Positions 20,441 to 29,098 are shown, counted from the stretch's first letter. The stretch: 64,000 nucleotides of DNA from Nocardia sp. NBC_01327 (GCF_035958815.1 NZ_CP108383.1:3844001-3908000), one strand, 5' to 3'. Notes: a model not told the origin generated them from the sequence alone. Translations and numbers: made by a program.

Positions 20441-21136
20441 ATGGCGATCGAGGCGGTTCTCTTCGACTTCTCCGGCACGGTTTTCCGATTGGAGGACTCG
20501 GAACTCTGGGCGATAGATCTGACCGACGCGGACGGCAGGCCGCTCGATGCGCACGAGGTCGCCGCGATCATGCGCGCCATGACCGCGCCCGTGGAGCAGT
20601 TCGTCGATTTCGACGAGGCGGGTCAATACGCCTGGGACCGAAGGGATCTCGACCCCGCTCTGCATCGCATCGCCTATCTGCAGGTGCTCGAGCGCTCGGG
20701 CGTGCCCGAGGTGCCGGCGAAACAGCTCTACGAGCGCATGCTCGACTGGCAGGCGTGGTCGCCCTATCCCGATGCCGGCGAGGTTTTCCAGGCGCTGCAG
20801 GAACGTGGTGTGCCGGTGGCCGTGGTCAGCAATATCGCCTGGGACATCCGCCCGGCGTTCACCAGCCGCGGCTGGGATCGATATATCGGCGATTTCGCCC
20901 TCTCCTTCGAAATCGGCGCCATGAAGCCCGATCCGCGCATCTTCGAATCCGCGCTCGCGGCGCTCGGCGTGGCGGCCGAGAACGCTCTGATGATCGGCGA
21001 CAGTGTCGAGGCGGACGGCGGCGCCACGGCTCTCGGCTGTGAGTTCGCCCTGGTCGAGCCGATTTCCACCGCGGATCGCCGGACCGCCCTGCGGGACATT
21101 CTCCTCGAGCGTGGACTGATCTCCGTACCTTCCTAA
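20441..21136 (+). CDS. HAD-superfamily hydrolase
   Basis: 231 residues with all HAD landmarks: motif I FDFSGTVF (nucleophile Asp9), motif II VVSNIAWD, motif III Lys in GAMKPDPRIF, and motif IV MIGDSVEADGG. The cap insert is helical (C1 type). Motif I has Ser11 where phosphatases have the general acid/base Asp (DxD), so simple phosphomonoesterase activity may be lost or altered; substitutions at this place are known in dehalogenases and phosphonatases. The substrate is unknown. It ends 106 bp before the PadR gene. Confidence 0.85.
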   Translation: MAIEAVLFDFSGTVFRLEDSELWAIDLTDADGRPLDAHEVAAIMRAMTAPVEQFVDFDEAGQYAWDRRDLDPALHRIAYLQVLERSGVPEVPAKQLYERMLDWQAWSPYPDAGEVFQALQERGVPVAVVSNIAWDIRPAFTSRGWDRYIGDFALSFEIGAMKPDPRIFESALAALGVAAENALMIGDSVEADGGATALGCEFALVEPISTADRRTALRDILLERGLISVPS

Positions 21137-21148
21137 AGATCCCGACTG

Positions 21149-21176
21149 GCAAGTTTGTGTCCCAAGACACACTTGC
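21149..21176. other. inverted repeat after the HAD gene
   Basis: GCAAGTTTGTGTC (21149-21161) pairs with GACACACTTGC (21166-21176), leaving a 4-nt loop and a 2-nt bulge. It could terminate the HAD transcript or be an operator of the following PadR gene. Confidence 0.5.
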
Positions 21177-21178
21177 TC

Positions 21179-21206
21179 TCGATAGTTTGTCGATATATCG
21201 TCGATA
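21179..21206. promoter_or_regulatory. three TCGATA repeats upstream of the PadR gene
   Basis: TCGATA starts at 21179, 21190 and 21201, exactly 11 bp apart. The middle copy is part of the palindrome CGATATATCG (21191-21200). It is a probable PadR autoregulatory site on one helix face. Confidence 0.6.
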
Positions 21207-21242
21207 ACGTCAAGTACAACGACGAACCTTTAGGAGCACACC

Positions 21243-21959
21243 ATGGAAAACATGGAGAACTTTGACAACAGGGGCCGCGGGCCCTGGCGGCGACTGCGCT
21301 CGGAAGAGCAGCAGGGCCCCGAACATCCGCGGATGCGACGTGGTGGCGGCGGCCCGTTCGGTGAACGTGGTCCCCGCGGCGAGCACGGCCCGCACCGGCA
21401 CGGCCACGGTCGTGGCTTCGGCCCGGACTTCGGTCCCGGCGGCTTCGGCCCGGGCGGCTTCAGCGCCGGACCCCTCGGCCGTGGACGTGGTCGCGGTGGA
21501 CGCGGACGTCGTGGCGATGTGCGCGCGGCCATCCTCCTGCTACTGGAGGACCGGCCCATGCACGGCTACGAGCTGATCCAGCAGATCCGCGAGCGCAGCC
21601 AGGACGTCTGGCGTCCCAGCCCGGGTTCCATCTACCCCGCGCTGGCACAGCTCGAGGACGAGGGTCTGGTCATTATCGAGAAGGTGGCCGGTCGTAAGAC
21701 CGCCAAGCTCACCGAGGCCGGCACCGCCTACCTCGAGGAGAATCGCGCCGATCTGGGCGATCCCTGGCAGGACGTCAAGGACGGCGTCGGCGATCAGGCA
21801 CTCGATCTGCGTGGTCTGATCGGTCAGCTGATGGGTGCGGTCGCACAGGTCGCTTCGGTCGGCACACCCGATCAGGCAGCCAAGGCGGCCGAGATTCTCA
21901 CCGAGGCCCGCCGGTCGCTCTACCGGATCCTCGCCGAAGACGACACACCCGAAAAGTAG
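21243..21959 (+). CDS. PadR-family regulator with a Gly/Arg/His-rich N-terminal extension
   Basis: 238 residues. The PadR winged helix is unmistakable at residues ~92-165 (RAAILLLLEDRPMHGYELIQQIRER, SIYPALAQLEDEGLV), followed by a helical dimerisation arm. The first ~90 residues are low complexity, rich in Gly, Arg, Pro and His (GEHGPHRHGHGRGFGPDFG), which could bind metal or nucleic acid. ATG 21243 has AGGAG (21232-21236) at 6 nt. A triple TCGATA element upstream suggests autoregulation. The ligand is unknown. Confidence 0.92.
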   Translation: MENMENFDNRGRGPWRRLRSEEQQGPEHPRMRRGGGGPFGERGPRGEHGPHRHGHGRGFGPDFGPGGFGPGGFSAGPLGRGRGRGGRGRRGDVRAAILLLLEDRPMHGYELIQQIRERSQDVWRPSPGSIYPALAQLEDEGLVIIEKVAGRKTAKLTEAGTAYLEENRADLGDPWQDVKDGVGDQALDLRGLIGQLMGAVAQVASVGTPDQAAKAAEILTEARRSLYRILAEDDTPEK

Positions 21960-22019
21960 TGGGTGCGCAACACCGCGACTTGGTGTGCGTTGTGACTCTT
22001 CACAAGAGATCATTCCTCT

Positions 22020-23042
22020 ATGGGAATTCGGTCGAGTCGGATGCGAAAGCCGCTGTTGCGCAGCGTCGCACCGGTCGGGGTCATGATGCTGGGGATTATC
22101 GCGGGTGTCGGCGCGACACCGTGGGAAACCGGGGTGGCCGCGGCCGCGCCCGCGCTACGGCCGATCGAGGTGCCCAGCCAAGCCGGGCCGCCGCAGACCG
22201 AACATCTGGCAGCGGCCCGGTATCTCAAAGAACATCCGGACGCGGCGCCGGCGGGGTCGAATGACTTCGGCTGCAAGCCGAATGCCGACCACCCGCGTCC
22301 GATCGTGCTCGCGCACGGCACCGACTCCTCGGCCTATTCCGACTGGTCGGCGCTGAGTCCCGTGCTCGCACAGGCCGGTTTCTGCGTTTTCGCGCTGAAC
22401 TACGGCGGCAAGGTCGGCGGTGACAGCTTCGGCACCGAGGACGTCTGGGAAAGTTCCGCGCAGATCGGCGATTTCGTCGATCAGGTGCTCGCCGCCACCG
22501 GAGCCGCACAGGTCGATATGGTCGGATTCTCGCAGGGCGCCAGCGTCACTCGCTACTACATCAACAAACTGGGTGGTGCGCCCAAGGTCGGCCAGTGGGT
22601 CGGCATGGCCTCGCCCAGTTACGGCGGCATCATGTACGGGCTCGTGCCGGTGGCCGATAGAGCCCCGGTGCTCTACGAGGTCGTGCAGCAGGCCACCTCG
22701 CTCGCCGCGATCCAGCAGGCGGCCGGCTCGCCCTTCATCAAGGATCTCAATGCGGGCGGTGACACCGTCCCCGGTGTGCGATACACGACAATCGGCAGCC
22801 GCGTGGACGAGATGATCCAGCCGTTCGCCAATATCGCGCTACACGGGGAGGGCGCCACCAATCTGGTGCTGCAGGATATGTGCTCGACCGATCTGACCGG
22901 GCACTTCCACATGGTCTACGACCCGTATGTGCAGCAGATGGTGCTCAATGTCCTCGATCCCGCGCATGCCGTGCAGCCCACCTGCACCGCCGTCGCGCTG
23001 GGCACCGGCATCAGCGATGTGGTGCTGGCCGCACATTCGTAA
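22020..23042 (+). CDS. secreted lipase/esterase (alpha/beta hydrolase)
   Basis: 340 residues. The N-terminus has a basic region and hydrophobic core with an Ala-rich cleavage area near residues 38-44, typical of a Sec signal peptide. The mature protein has the lipase elbow GFSQG with Ser171, an oxyanion HGTDSS segment and a late GHFHMVYDP supplying the catalytic His. It resembles class-2 lipases/esterases secreted by Nocardia and Rhodococcus. The ribosome binding site is weak; ATG 22041 is an alternative start within the signal peptide. Confidence 0.9.
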   Translation: MGIRSSRMRKPLLRSVAPVGVMMLGIIAGVGATPWETGVAAAAPALRPIEVPSQAGPPQTEHLAAARYLKEHPDAAPAGSNDFGCKPNADHPRPIVLAHGTDSSAYSDWSALSPVLAQAGFCVFALNYGGKVGGDSFGTEDVWESSAQIGDFVDQVLAATGAAQVDMVGFSQGASVTRYYINKLGGAPKVGQWVGMASPSYGGIMYGLVPVADRAPVLYEVVQQATSLAAIQQAAGSPFIKDLNAGGDTVPGVRYTTIGSRVDEMIQPFANIALHGEGATNLVLQDMCSTDLTGHFHMVYDPYVQQMVLNVLDPAHAVQPTCTAVALGTGISDVVLAAHS

Positions 23043-23086
23043 GCCGCCTCAGCCCGGTGCGTGGCGTGGCGGCTTCGTCTTATCCG

Positions 23087-23092
23087 TAAAAT
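23087..23092 (+). promoter_or_regulatory. -10 box upstream of def
   Basis: TAAAAT 36 bp before the def start, in the 85-bp gap after the lipase gene; a leader of about 30 nt carries the ribosome binding site. Confidence 0.4.
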
Positions 23093-23127
23093 GAGACGAC
23101 CGCATTCATTCGCACCGGGAGTTGCCC

Positions 23128-23688
23128 GTGACCATCCAGCCTGTCCGCCTGTTCGGCGATCCGATCCTGCGCGCTCGCGCGGCGGAGGTCGAGACGTTCG
23201 ATCCCCAGGTGCGCCAGCTGGTGACCGACCTCGTCGACACCATGTACGAAAGCGGGGGCGTCGGCATGGCGGCCCCGCAGATCGGGGTCGGGTTACGTGT
23301 GTTCGTCTACGACACCGGGGATGCCCAGGGACATTTGATCAACCCGGTGTTCGAGGTGGTCGGTGAGCAGACGCAGACCGGGCCCGAAGGCTGCCTGTCC
23401 ATCCCCGGCGTGCGGGAGGACGTCGTGCGCGCGCATACGCTGATCGCGCGCGGTGTCGATATGGACGGAACCCCGGTCGAATTCCGCGCCGAGGGCCTGC
23501 TGGCCCGGTGCGTGCAGCATGAGACCGACCACTTGGACGGTGTGCTGTTCCTGCAGCGGCTGGCGCCCGAGGTTCGCAAGGAAGCGATGCGCACACTGCG
23601 TGAATCGTCCTGGTTCTCCCGGGGGATCACCGTGCTGCCCGCATCGGAAATCGGTGGGGGCCGTCGCGCCCGGGAACGGAGCAATTGA
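23128..23688 (+). CDS. def: peptide deformylase
   Basis: 186 residues; removes the formyl group from nascent N-terminal Met. Three metal motifs are intact: GVGMAAPQIG (44-53), EGCLS (87-91, Cys89) and HETDH (131-135). GTG 23128 is preceded by GGGAG (23117-23121) at 6 nt; a TTG at 23122 is closer to that site and less likely. It overlaps fmt by one base (TGATG). It forms a translation-initiation operon with fmt and rsmB. Confidence 0.97.
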   Translation: MTIQPVRLFGDPILRARAAEVETFDPQVRQLVTDLVDTMYESGGVGMAAPQIGVGLRVFVYDTGDAQGHLINPVFEVVGEQTQTGPEGCLSIPGVREDVVRAHTLIARGVDMDGTPVEFRAEGLLARCVQHETDHLDGVLFLQRLAPEVRKEAMRTLRESSWFSRGITVLPASEIGGGRRARERSN

Positions 23689-24611
23689 TGCGCCTGGTTT
23701 TTGCCGGCACCCCCGAACCGGCGGTGCCGTCGCTGCGCCGGCTCATCGAATCCGCGAACCACGAGGTGGTGGCCGTGGTGACCCGTCCCGATGCGGTCGC
23801 CGGGCGTGGCCGCAAGGTCACCCGCTCACCCATCGGGCTGCTCGCGGACGAGCACGGCATTCCGGTGTTCACCCCGAAGCGGCCGTCGGAGCCCGAATTC
23901 ATCGAGCAGCTGACCGAATTGGCGCCGGACTGCTGTCCGGTGGTCGCCTACGGCGCGCTGCTGCCCGAGCGGGTGCTCGAGATTCCGCGGCACGGCTGGA
24001 TCAATCTGCACTTCTCGCTGCTGCCCGCCTGGCGCGGCGCGGCGCCGGTGCAGGCGGCCGTTCTCGCCGGTGACGAGATCACCGGCGCCTCCACCTTCCT
24101 CATCGAGAAGGGCCTCGACACCGGTCCGGTCTTCGGCACCGTGACCGAGGTCGTGCGCGCCACCGATACCTCCGGCATCCTGCTCGAGCGCCTTGCCGAA
24201 AGCGGTGCGCACCTGCTGGAATCCACCCTCGACGGGGTGGAAGCCGGTGCCCTGCACGCGGTTCCGCAACCACTGGAGGGCATTTCGTACGCCTCCAAGG
24301 TGGAGGCGGAAGCGGGTCACATCCGCTGGGATGAGCCCGCCCTGGCCATCTCTCGCCGAATCCGCGCGGTCACCCCGAATCCGGGCGCGTGGACGGAGGT
24401 CGACGGTAAACGTCTCAAGCTCGGCCCGATCGAGATGGTGGAGGAGACCCTCCCCGAACGCGAGATCGAGGTCCGCAAGTCGGGCGTCTTCATCGGCACC
24501 GCCACCACAGCCGTCCGCCTCATCGAGGTGCAACCCCAAGGAAAACGCATGATGCCAGCCCTAGACTGGGCCCGCGGCGCCCGCCTCCAGCCCGGCGCGG
24601 TGGTCGAATGA
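23688..24611 (+). CDS. fmt: methionyl-tRNA formyltransferase
   Basis: 307 residues; formylates initiator Met-tRNA using 10-formyl-tetrahydrofolate. FAGTPEPAVPSL opens the Rossmann domain. The catalytic Asn-His-Asp set is carried by WINLHFSLLPAWRGAAPVQ and the downstream IEKGLDTGPVF. The C-terminal OB-like domain runs from about residue 205. ATG 23688 overlaps the def stop, and the stop overlaps the rsmB ATG (ATGA), giving a tightly coupled trio. Confidence 0.97.
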   Translation: MRLVFAGTPEPAVPSLRRLIESANHEVVAVVTRPDAVAGRGRKVTRSPIGLLADEHGIPVFTPKRPSEPEFIEQLTELAPDCCPVVAYGALLPERVLEIPRHGWINLHFSLLPAWRGAAPVQAAVLAGDEITGASTFLIEKGLDTGPVFGTVTEVVRATDTSGILLERLAESGAHLLESTLDGVEAGALHAVPQPLEGISYASKVEAEAGHIRWDEPALAISRRIRAVTPNPGAWTEVDGKRLKLGPIEMVEETLPEREIEVRKSGVFIGTATTAVRLIEVQPQGKRMMPALDWARGARLQPGAVVE

Positions 24612-26929
24612 CCCGCCCCGATCGGGGAGAGGGCACCGGCGACGACCGCCGAGACAAGCCCGCCACCGGGCAGTCCCGCGGCCCGCGCAAAGACACCGCG
24701 CGCACCGCGAACGACCGCTCCCGCACCAACACCGGAGCCCGTCCCGCCACCGGCGACCGCCGCCGCGGCGACGCTGACTCCGGCCGCCCGCGTAAGAGCG
24801 CGGACAGCGGCGACTCGCGCACCAGTGCCGGGCGCCCCGCCACCGGCGACCGCCGCGACGCCAAGCCCGCCGCCAAGCCCGCCGCCAAACTGCCGCGCCG
24901 CGACTGGCGCCCGAAGCCGGACACCGCCCGCGCGGCAAACACGGACTCCCGCAAGACCACCGGCGAGCGTGGCCGCAGCGACTCCGAATCGCGCCCGGCC
25001 CACACCGGCAGTAGCGGTGCGTCCACTGCCGCGGGCCGCAGTGCCGCCGCGCGCGGACCTCGGACCAGCGCCGTTCGCGGGGCCGCCGACGACAGTCGTG
25101 GTGACCGCGAACACTCTGCGACGCAGGGTGATCAGCACCGCCGGACTGAGCCGACGGGTTCCGCTGCGCCACGCGCCGATCGGAGCACTTCCGCTGCCGG
25201 TCAGCGATCCTCTGATCGGGACCATTCCGGGCTTGCTCACAATGACTCCGCTCGCAGCGGCGAGGCACGCGCCGTAGGCAAGGGTGGCCCACGGTCCGCG
25301 GCGGGTGGCCAGCGCAAATCAGCTGCGGCGCAAGGGAATCAGCAGCAGTTCGACGCTGCCCGTGGCGCTGGAACTCAGAGTGCGGGTGGTGCCGGCGCGC
25401 AGTCGAGTGGGAGTGATCGCCGGGGCGGTGAGCGGGAATCGGCTGGGGCGCAGGCGGATCAGCGTCGGAGCTCCGGTGTGGTCAGTCGCGGCAAGGACAC
25501 TCGGGGGCGGGTTGCGGCCAAGGGTGACTCGAAGCGGACCACTGCTGCCGGTAAGCACGGGGATCGCGGGGATCGGGGTGCGGAGGCCGCGCAGGGGTTG
25601 GATCCGGTGCGTGTTGTCGCGCGGGATGTATTGCGGGCGGTGCGGGAGCGGGACGCCTATGCGAATCTTGTGCTGCCGGGGCTGCTTCGGGAGCGGAAGA
25701 TCAGTGGGCGGGATGCGGCGCTGGCCACGGAGTTGACCTATGGGTCGGCGCGGTCGCTGGGGTTGCTCGATGCGGTGATCGCGGCGGGGGCGGGGCGGCC
25801 GGTCGATGAGATCGACGGGCCGCTGCTGGATGCCCTGCGGTTGGGCGCGTATCAATTGCTGCGGACTCGCATCGGGGCGCATGCCGCGGTGGATACCTCG
25901 GTGGCGCTGGTGCGGGCCGAATTCGGTATCGGGCGAGCCGGTTTCGTGAATGCGGTGCTGCGGCGGGTGGCGGAGCGGTCGGCCGAGCAGTGGGTCGAGG
26001 CGCTGGCGCCGAAGGATCCGCTGGGGCAGATGGCCTTCGAGTTCGCGCATCCGGTGTGGATCGCGCAGGCGTTCGCGGATGCGCTGGGCGAGCGGGCCGG
26101 TGAGCTGCGTGAGGTGCTCGCGGCCGATGATGCCCGTCCGATCGTGCATCTGGTGGCGCGTCCCGGCGAAATGAGCGCCGAGGAGCTGGCCCTGGTGACC
26201 GGCGGCGAGGAAGGGCGCTGGTCGCCGTACGCCGTGTATCTGGACAGTGGTGATCCGGGCAAACTGGAACCGGTCCGCGACGGCCTGGCCGGTGTGCAGG
26301 ACGAGGGCAGTCAGCTTGTCGCCCTGGCCCTTACGCGTGCACCCCTCGAGGGCCCGGACGGCGGCCGCTGGCTGGACCTGTGCGCCGGACCGGGTGGCAA
26401 GGCCGCGCTGCTGGGTGCGATCGCCGATATCGACGGCTTCCGCATCGATGCGGTGGAGCCCGCCGAACATCGCGCCGAACTGGTCCGCCAGTCGACCCGC
26501 GGCATGCCGGTCGATATTCACATCGCCGACGGTCGCGACAGCGGTCTGGCTCCGGGGTACGACCGCGTTCTGGTCGATGCCCCCTGCACGGGCCTGGGCG
26601 CGCTGCGCCGTCGCCCGGAGGCGCGCTGGCGTCGTCAGCCGTCCGATGTGGGCGACCTGGTGAAGTTGCAGCGTGAATTGCTCTCCGCCGCATGGGATTT
26701 GGTGCGCCCCGGTGGCGTGGTCGTGTACTCGACCTGCTCCCCGCATCTGGCGGAGACGGTATCGGTGGTGTCCGATATGGTCCGCCGCACCGGCGCGGAG
26801 CAGCTCGATTCCCGCGAACTGCTGCCCGGCGTCCCCGATCTCGGTGACGGTCCCGCCGCACAGCTGTGGCCGCACCGGCACGGCACCGACGCCATGTTCG
26901 TCGCCGCCCTGCGCAAGCCACTCGCGTAA
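24608..26929 (+). CDS. rsmB: 16S rRNA m5C methyltransferase with a long disordered N-terminus
   Basis: 773 residues against about 450 usual. The enzyme part starts near residue 331 (LDPVRVVARDVLRAVRERDAYA, a NusB-like domain), then the SAM-binding motif LDLCAGPGGKAALLG (Cys592), motif IV APCTGLG (Cys660) and motif VI STCS with the nucleophile Cys710. Residues 1-330 are low complexity, rich in Arg, Ser, Gly, Ala, Thr and Asp, with no visible fold. The extension is in frame from the ATG that overlaps the fmt stop, so it is probably translated. Target by homology: C967 of 16S rRNA. Confidence 0.93.
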   Translation: MTRPDRGEGTGDDRRDKPATGQSRGPRKDTARTANDRSRTNTGARPATGDRRRGDADSGRPRKSADSGDSRTSAGRPATGDRRDAKPAAKPAAKLPRRDWRPKPDTARAANTDSRKTTGERGRSDSESRPAHTGSSGASTAAGRSAAARGPRTSAVRGAADDSRGDREHSATQGDQHRRTEPTGSAAPRADRSTSAAGQRSSDRDHSGLAHNDSARSGEARAVGKGGPRSAAGGQRKSAAAQGNQQQFDAARGAGTQSAGGAGAQSSGSDRRGGERESAGAQADQRRSSGVVSRGKDTRGRVAAKGDSKRTTAAGKHGDRGDRGAEAAQGLDPVRVVARDVLRAVRERDAYANLVLPGLLRERKISGRDAALATELTYGSARSLGLLDAVIAAGAGRPVDEIDGPLLDALRLGAYQLLRTRIGAHAAVDTSVALVRAEFGIGRAGFVNAVLRRVAERSAEQWVEALAPKDPLGQMAFEFAHPVWIAQAFADALGERAGELREVLAADDARPIVHLVARPGEMSAEELALVTGGEEGRWSPYAVYLDSGDPGKLEPVRDGLAGVQDEGSQLVALALTRAPLEGPDGGRWLDLCAGPGGKAALLGAIADIDGFRIDAVEPAEHRAELVRQSTRGMPVDIHIADGRDSGLAPGYDRVLVDAPCTGLGALRRRPEARWRRQPSDVGDLVKLQRELLSAAWDLVRPGGVVVYSTCSPHLAETVSVVSDMVRRTGAEQLDSRELLPGVPDLGDGPAAQLWPHRHGTDAMFVAALRKPLA

Positions 26930-26968
26930 CGCGGTATAGGCCCTCGCGTAAAGCGGCACAGGACCGAA

Positions 26969-26999
26969 TGAGGTCCGCACCCGATCGGTGCGGACCTCA
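26969..26999. terminator. bidirectional hairpin terminator after rsmB
   Basis: Perfect 13-bp arms (26969-26981 and 26987-26999) with loop CGATC, between the convergent rsmB and the minus-strand hypothetical gene, ending 4 bp from that gene's stop. It can serve both. Confidence 0.75.
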
Positions 27000-27003
27000 C
27001 CTG

Positions 27004-27615
27004 TCAGGGCGTCGGCCGCCAGGACACCCACACGCCCGCGCGCGGCGCCTGGCGGCAGTGGATGGCCATCCACTGCGGTCGCGCGCCGGCGTCCGATCCG
27101 CGATCGGTGCGGCCGAGCATGCAGGTGCCGTCGGCATCGGGCACCAATTCGACTGTCTCACCGTTGATCTGGAGAAACCGCTGCGGTGATCCGCCACCGC
27201 GCACCACCACGGAGCTGATGGACAGGTCGGCAATGTGGAAACAGCACCACCACTGCGCGTCGGCTCGAATCCGCTGCACCGTGCGCGATACCGAGACCGA
27301 CTGCCGCAGCTGCGCCAGCGCCCGGAATTTGTCGGCGGGCGTGAAATCGCCGGCGTCCTCGGAACCCGGGCAGAGCACCGCGGACGTGTCGTCCGGATAC
27401 CGATAGCCGGGATCCACCTCACCGCGCCAGCGCATTTCGGCCATCCGCGTGGTGATCGGCAGTCCGTGCCACTCCTCATCGCACCAGGGATGCGGGCAGC
27501 GCGGAAAATCCGGATCGCCGTAGTCGTAACCGGTGTGCGGTTCCCCGTCGGCCAGCTGCTCACTCACGAGCTGGTCGATCTGGTTCACAATGTGCTGATC
27601 GCGGTGCTGCGTCAT
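27004..27615 (-). CDS. hypothetical protein with a CPHPWC...WHGLP motif
   Basis: 203 residues from ATG 27615. I recognise no enzyme family. Near residue 40 there is RCPHPWCDEEWHGLP, a Cys/His pattern often seen in small actinobacterial and actinophage proteins and suggestive of zinc binding; two more Cys follow in WWCCFH. The C-terminal part is beta-rich (SISSVVVRGGGSPQRFLQINGETVELV). It lies in the gap between rsmB and the sigF operon, on the sigF strand, 92 bp downstream of sigF. It could be a stray phage-related cargo gene. Confidence 0.7.
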   Translation of the reverse strand: MTQHRDQHIVNQIDQLVSEQLADGEPHTGYDYGDPDFPRCPHPWCDEEWHGLPITTRMAEMRWRGEVDPGYRYPDDTSAVLCPGSEDAGDFTPADKFRALAQLRQSVSVSRTVQRIRADAQWWCCFHIADLSISSVVVRGGGSPQRFLQINGETVELVPDADGTCMLGRTDRGSDAGARPQWMAIHCRQAPRAGVWVSWRPTP

Positions 27616-27707
27616 GTGTCCCGCCCGATTGCGGTACGTGCCGAGAGACGTTGATCGTCGCACCGGTGCGAGTGCCTGGCAAGCCCATAACGGGCGGGGC
27701 CGCCGAA

Positions 27708-28658
27708 CTATTCGCGTGTCGTCTGCTCCCGCAGGCGGGCAAGGGTTTTCGCCAGAATCCGGGAGACGTGCATCTGTGAGATCCCCATCTGCTGGGCGAT
27801 CTGCGTCTGCGTCATGGATTCGAAGAACCGCATGGTGAGAATGCGCCGCTCCCGCTCGGGCAGTCCGGCCAGCAGCGGCCGGATCGCCACGTACTCCTCG
27901 ACCCGATCGAACTGCGATTCCTCCTCGCCGAGGGTGTCCAGCAGCGAGGCCTCGGTATCGCGGCCGACGGACACCGCGTCGATCGAGGCGGGCTGGTAGG
28001 CGTTCCCGGCGATGACGGCCTGGGTCACCTCGTCCGCGTCGATGCCCAGCTGGGCGGCGATCTCCTTGGCGGTGGGGGAGCGGCCCAGCTGCTGCGAGAG
28101 CGCGTCGATGGCCGAGCCGATGCGTAGATGAGTCTCCTTGACCCGCCGCGGAACTCGCATGGCCCAGGTGTTGTCGCGGAAGTACCGGCGGACCTCGCCC
28201 ATGATGGTCGGCACCGCGAAGGACAGGAAGTTGGAGCCCCGGCTGACATCGAACCGATCCACCGCGTGCACCAGGCCCACGCGCGCCACCTGGGTGAGAT
28301 CGTCGAACGGCTCGCCGCGTCCGGAGAATTTGCGAGCGATGTGGTCCGCCAGCGGGATACAGCGGTTGATCAGCTCACCGCGCAGCGCGGTGCGCCGCGG
28401 AGATGTCGGATCGGTGCCCGCCAGCTGCTCGAACAGGGCCGACACATCGTCGTATCCGGAGCCGCTGCGCGCGACCTCCTCGGCGAGTTCCTCGGCTTCC
28501 TCGGCATCGACGGTCTCGTCGGCGGCGTCCTCGGATTCGGCGGCTGCCTCGTTCTCGGGGGCCGTGCCGTTCTCGGGTGTCTCGGCGGCAGTGCTGTTTT
28601 CGGGCGAGCCGGGCTGCGTTTCTTCGGGGGATACGAACACGATGTCCTCGTCGGCCAC
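27708..28658 (-). CDS. sigF: SigF/SigB-type RNA polymerase sigma factor
   Basis: 316 residues. Regions 2 (DLTQVARVGLVHAVDRFDVSRGSNFLSFAVPTIMGEVRRYFRD), 3 and 4 (MTQTQIAQQMGISQMHVSRILAKTL) are complete and match the SigF group of general-stress/stationary-phase sigma factors. The first ~65 residues are an acidic Glu/Ala-rich extension. GTG 28658 overlaps the stop of the anti-sigma gene by one base (TAGTG), the expected co-expression of a sigma factor with its antagonist. Confidence 0.94.
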   Translation of the reverse strand: MADEDIVFVSPEETQPGSPENSTAAETPENGTAPENEAAAESEDAADETVDAEEAEELAEEVARSGSGYDDVSALFEQLAGTDPTSPRRTALRGELINRCIPLADHIARKFSGRGEPFDDLTQVARVGLVHAVDRFDVSRGSNFLSFAVPTIMGEVRRYFRDNTWAMRVPRRVKETHLRIGSAIDALSQQLGRSPTAKEIAAQLGIDADEVTQAVIAGNAYQPASIDAVSVGRDTEASLLDTLGEEESQFDRVEEYVAIRPLLAGLPERERRILTMRFFESMTQTQIAQQMGISQMHVSRILAKTLARLREQTTRE

Positions 28659-29098
28659 TACGCCTTCCCCCGGACCCGCCGGAACTCAACCGTCGTCGGG
28701 TATCCGGAGATTGCGGAGTCGAACTCACCCTGTGCGGCGGTGACCTCATCGGAGAGGGTGCGCAGCACATGCCAGCCGAAGCTGCGCTGATCCGGCAGCC
28801 CCTCGGCCTTGGCCACACCGCTGACCCGTACCACCAAATCCGTATCGCCCACAGTGAACACACACTGCAGCGTCGTACCGGGTACGGCCAGCGCGATGAC
28901 GGTGGAGGCCGCCTCGTCGACGGCGAGGCGGATATCGGCGACTTCGTCGAGGGTGAATTCGCTGAGCAACACCAGGGTTTCGGCGAGTCCGCGCACGATG
29001 GGCAACTGGGAGACGGAGGCGGCAACACCGATCTCGACCGGTGTGGCCCGCAGCCCTTGCTCCGCCGAAATGTTGATCACCTGCACTAGGCTACCCAT
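28658..29098 (-). CDS. usfX: anti-sigma factor of the UsfX/RsbW family
   Basis: 146 residues. The order DEVADIRLAVDEAASTVIALA ... SFGWHVLRTLSDEV closely follows mycobacterial UsfX, a GHKL-fold serine-kinase-like protein that holds SigF. The N-box has Ser/Thr in place of the usual Asn (DEAASTVI versus DEACxNxI), as in other UsfX-type proteins, so kinase activity may be weak. ATG 29098 is the first methionine; GAAGGA abuts it, and GTG 29086 is an alternative. No anti-anti-sigma gene is adjacent. Confidence 0.9.
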   Translation of the reverse strand: MGSLVQVINISAEQGLRATPVEIGVAASVSQLPIVRGLAETLVLLSEFTLDEVADIRLAVDEAASTVIALAVPGTTLQCVFTVGDTDLVVRVSGVAKAEGLPDQRSFGWHVLRTLSDEVTAAQGEFDSAISGYPTTVEFRRVRGKA

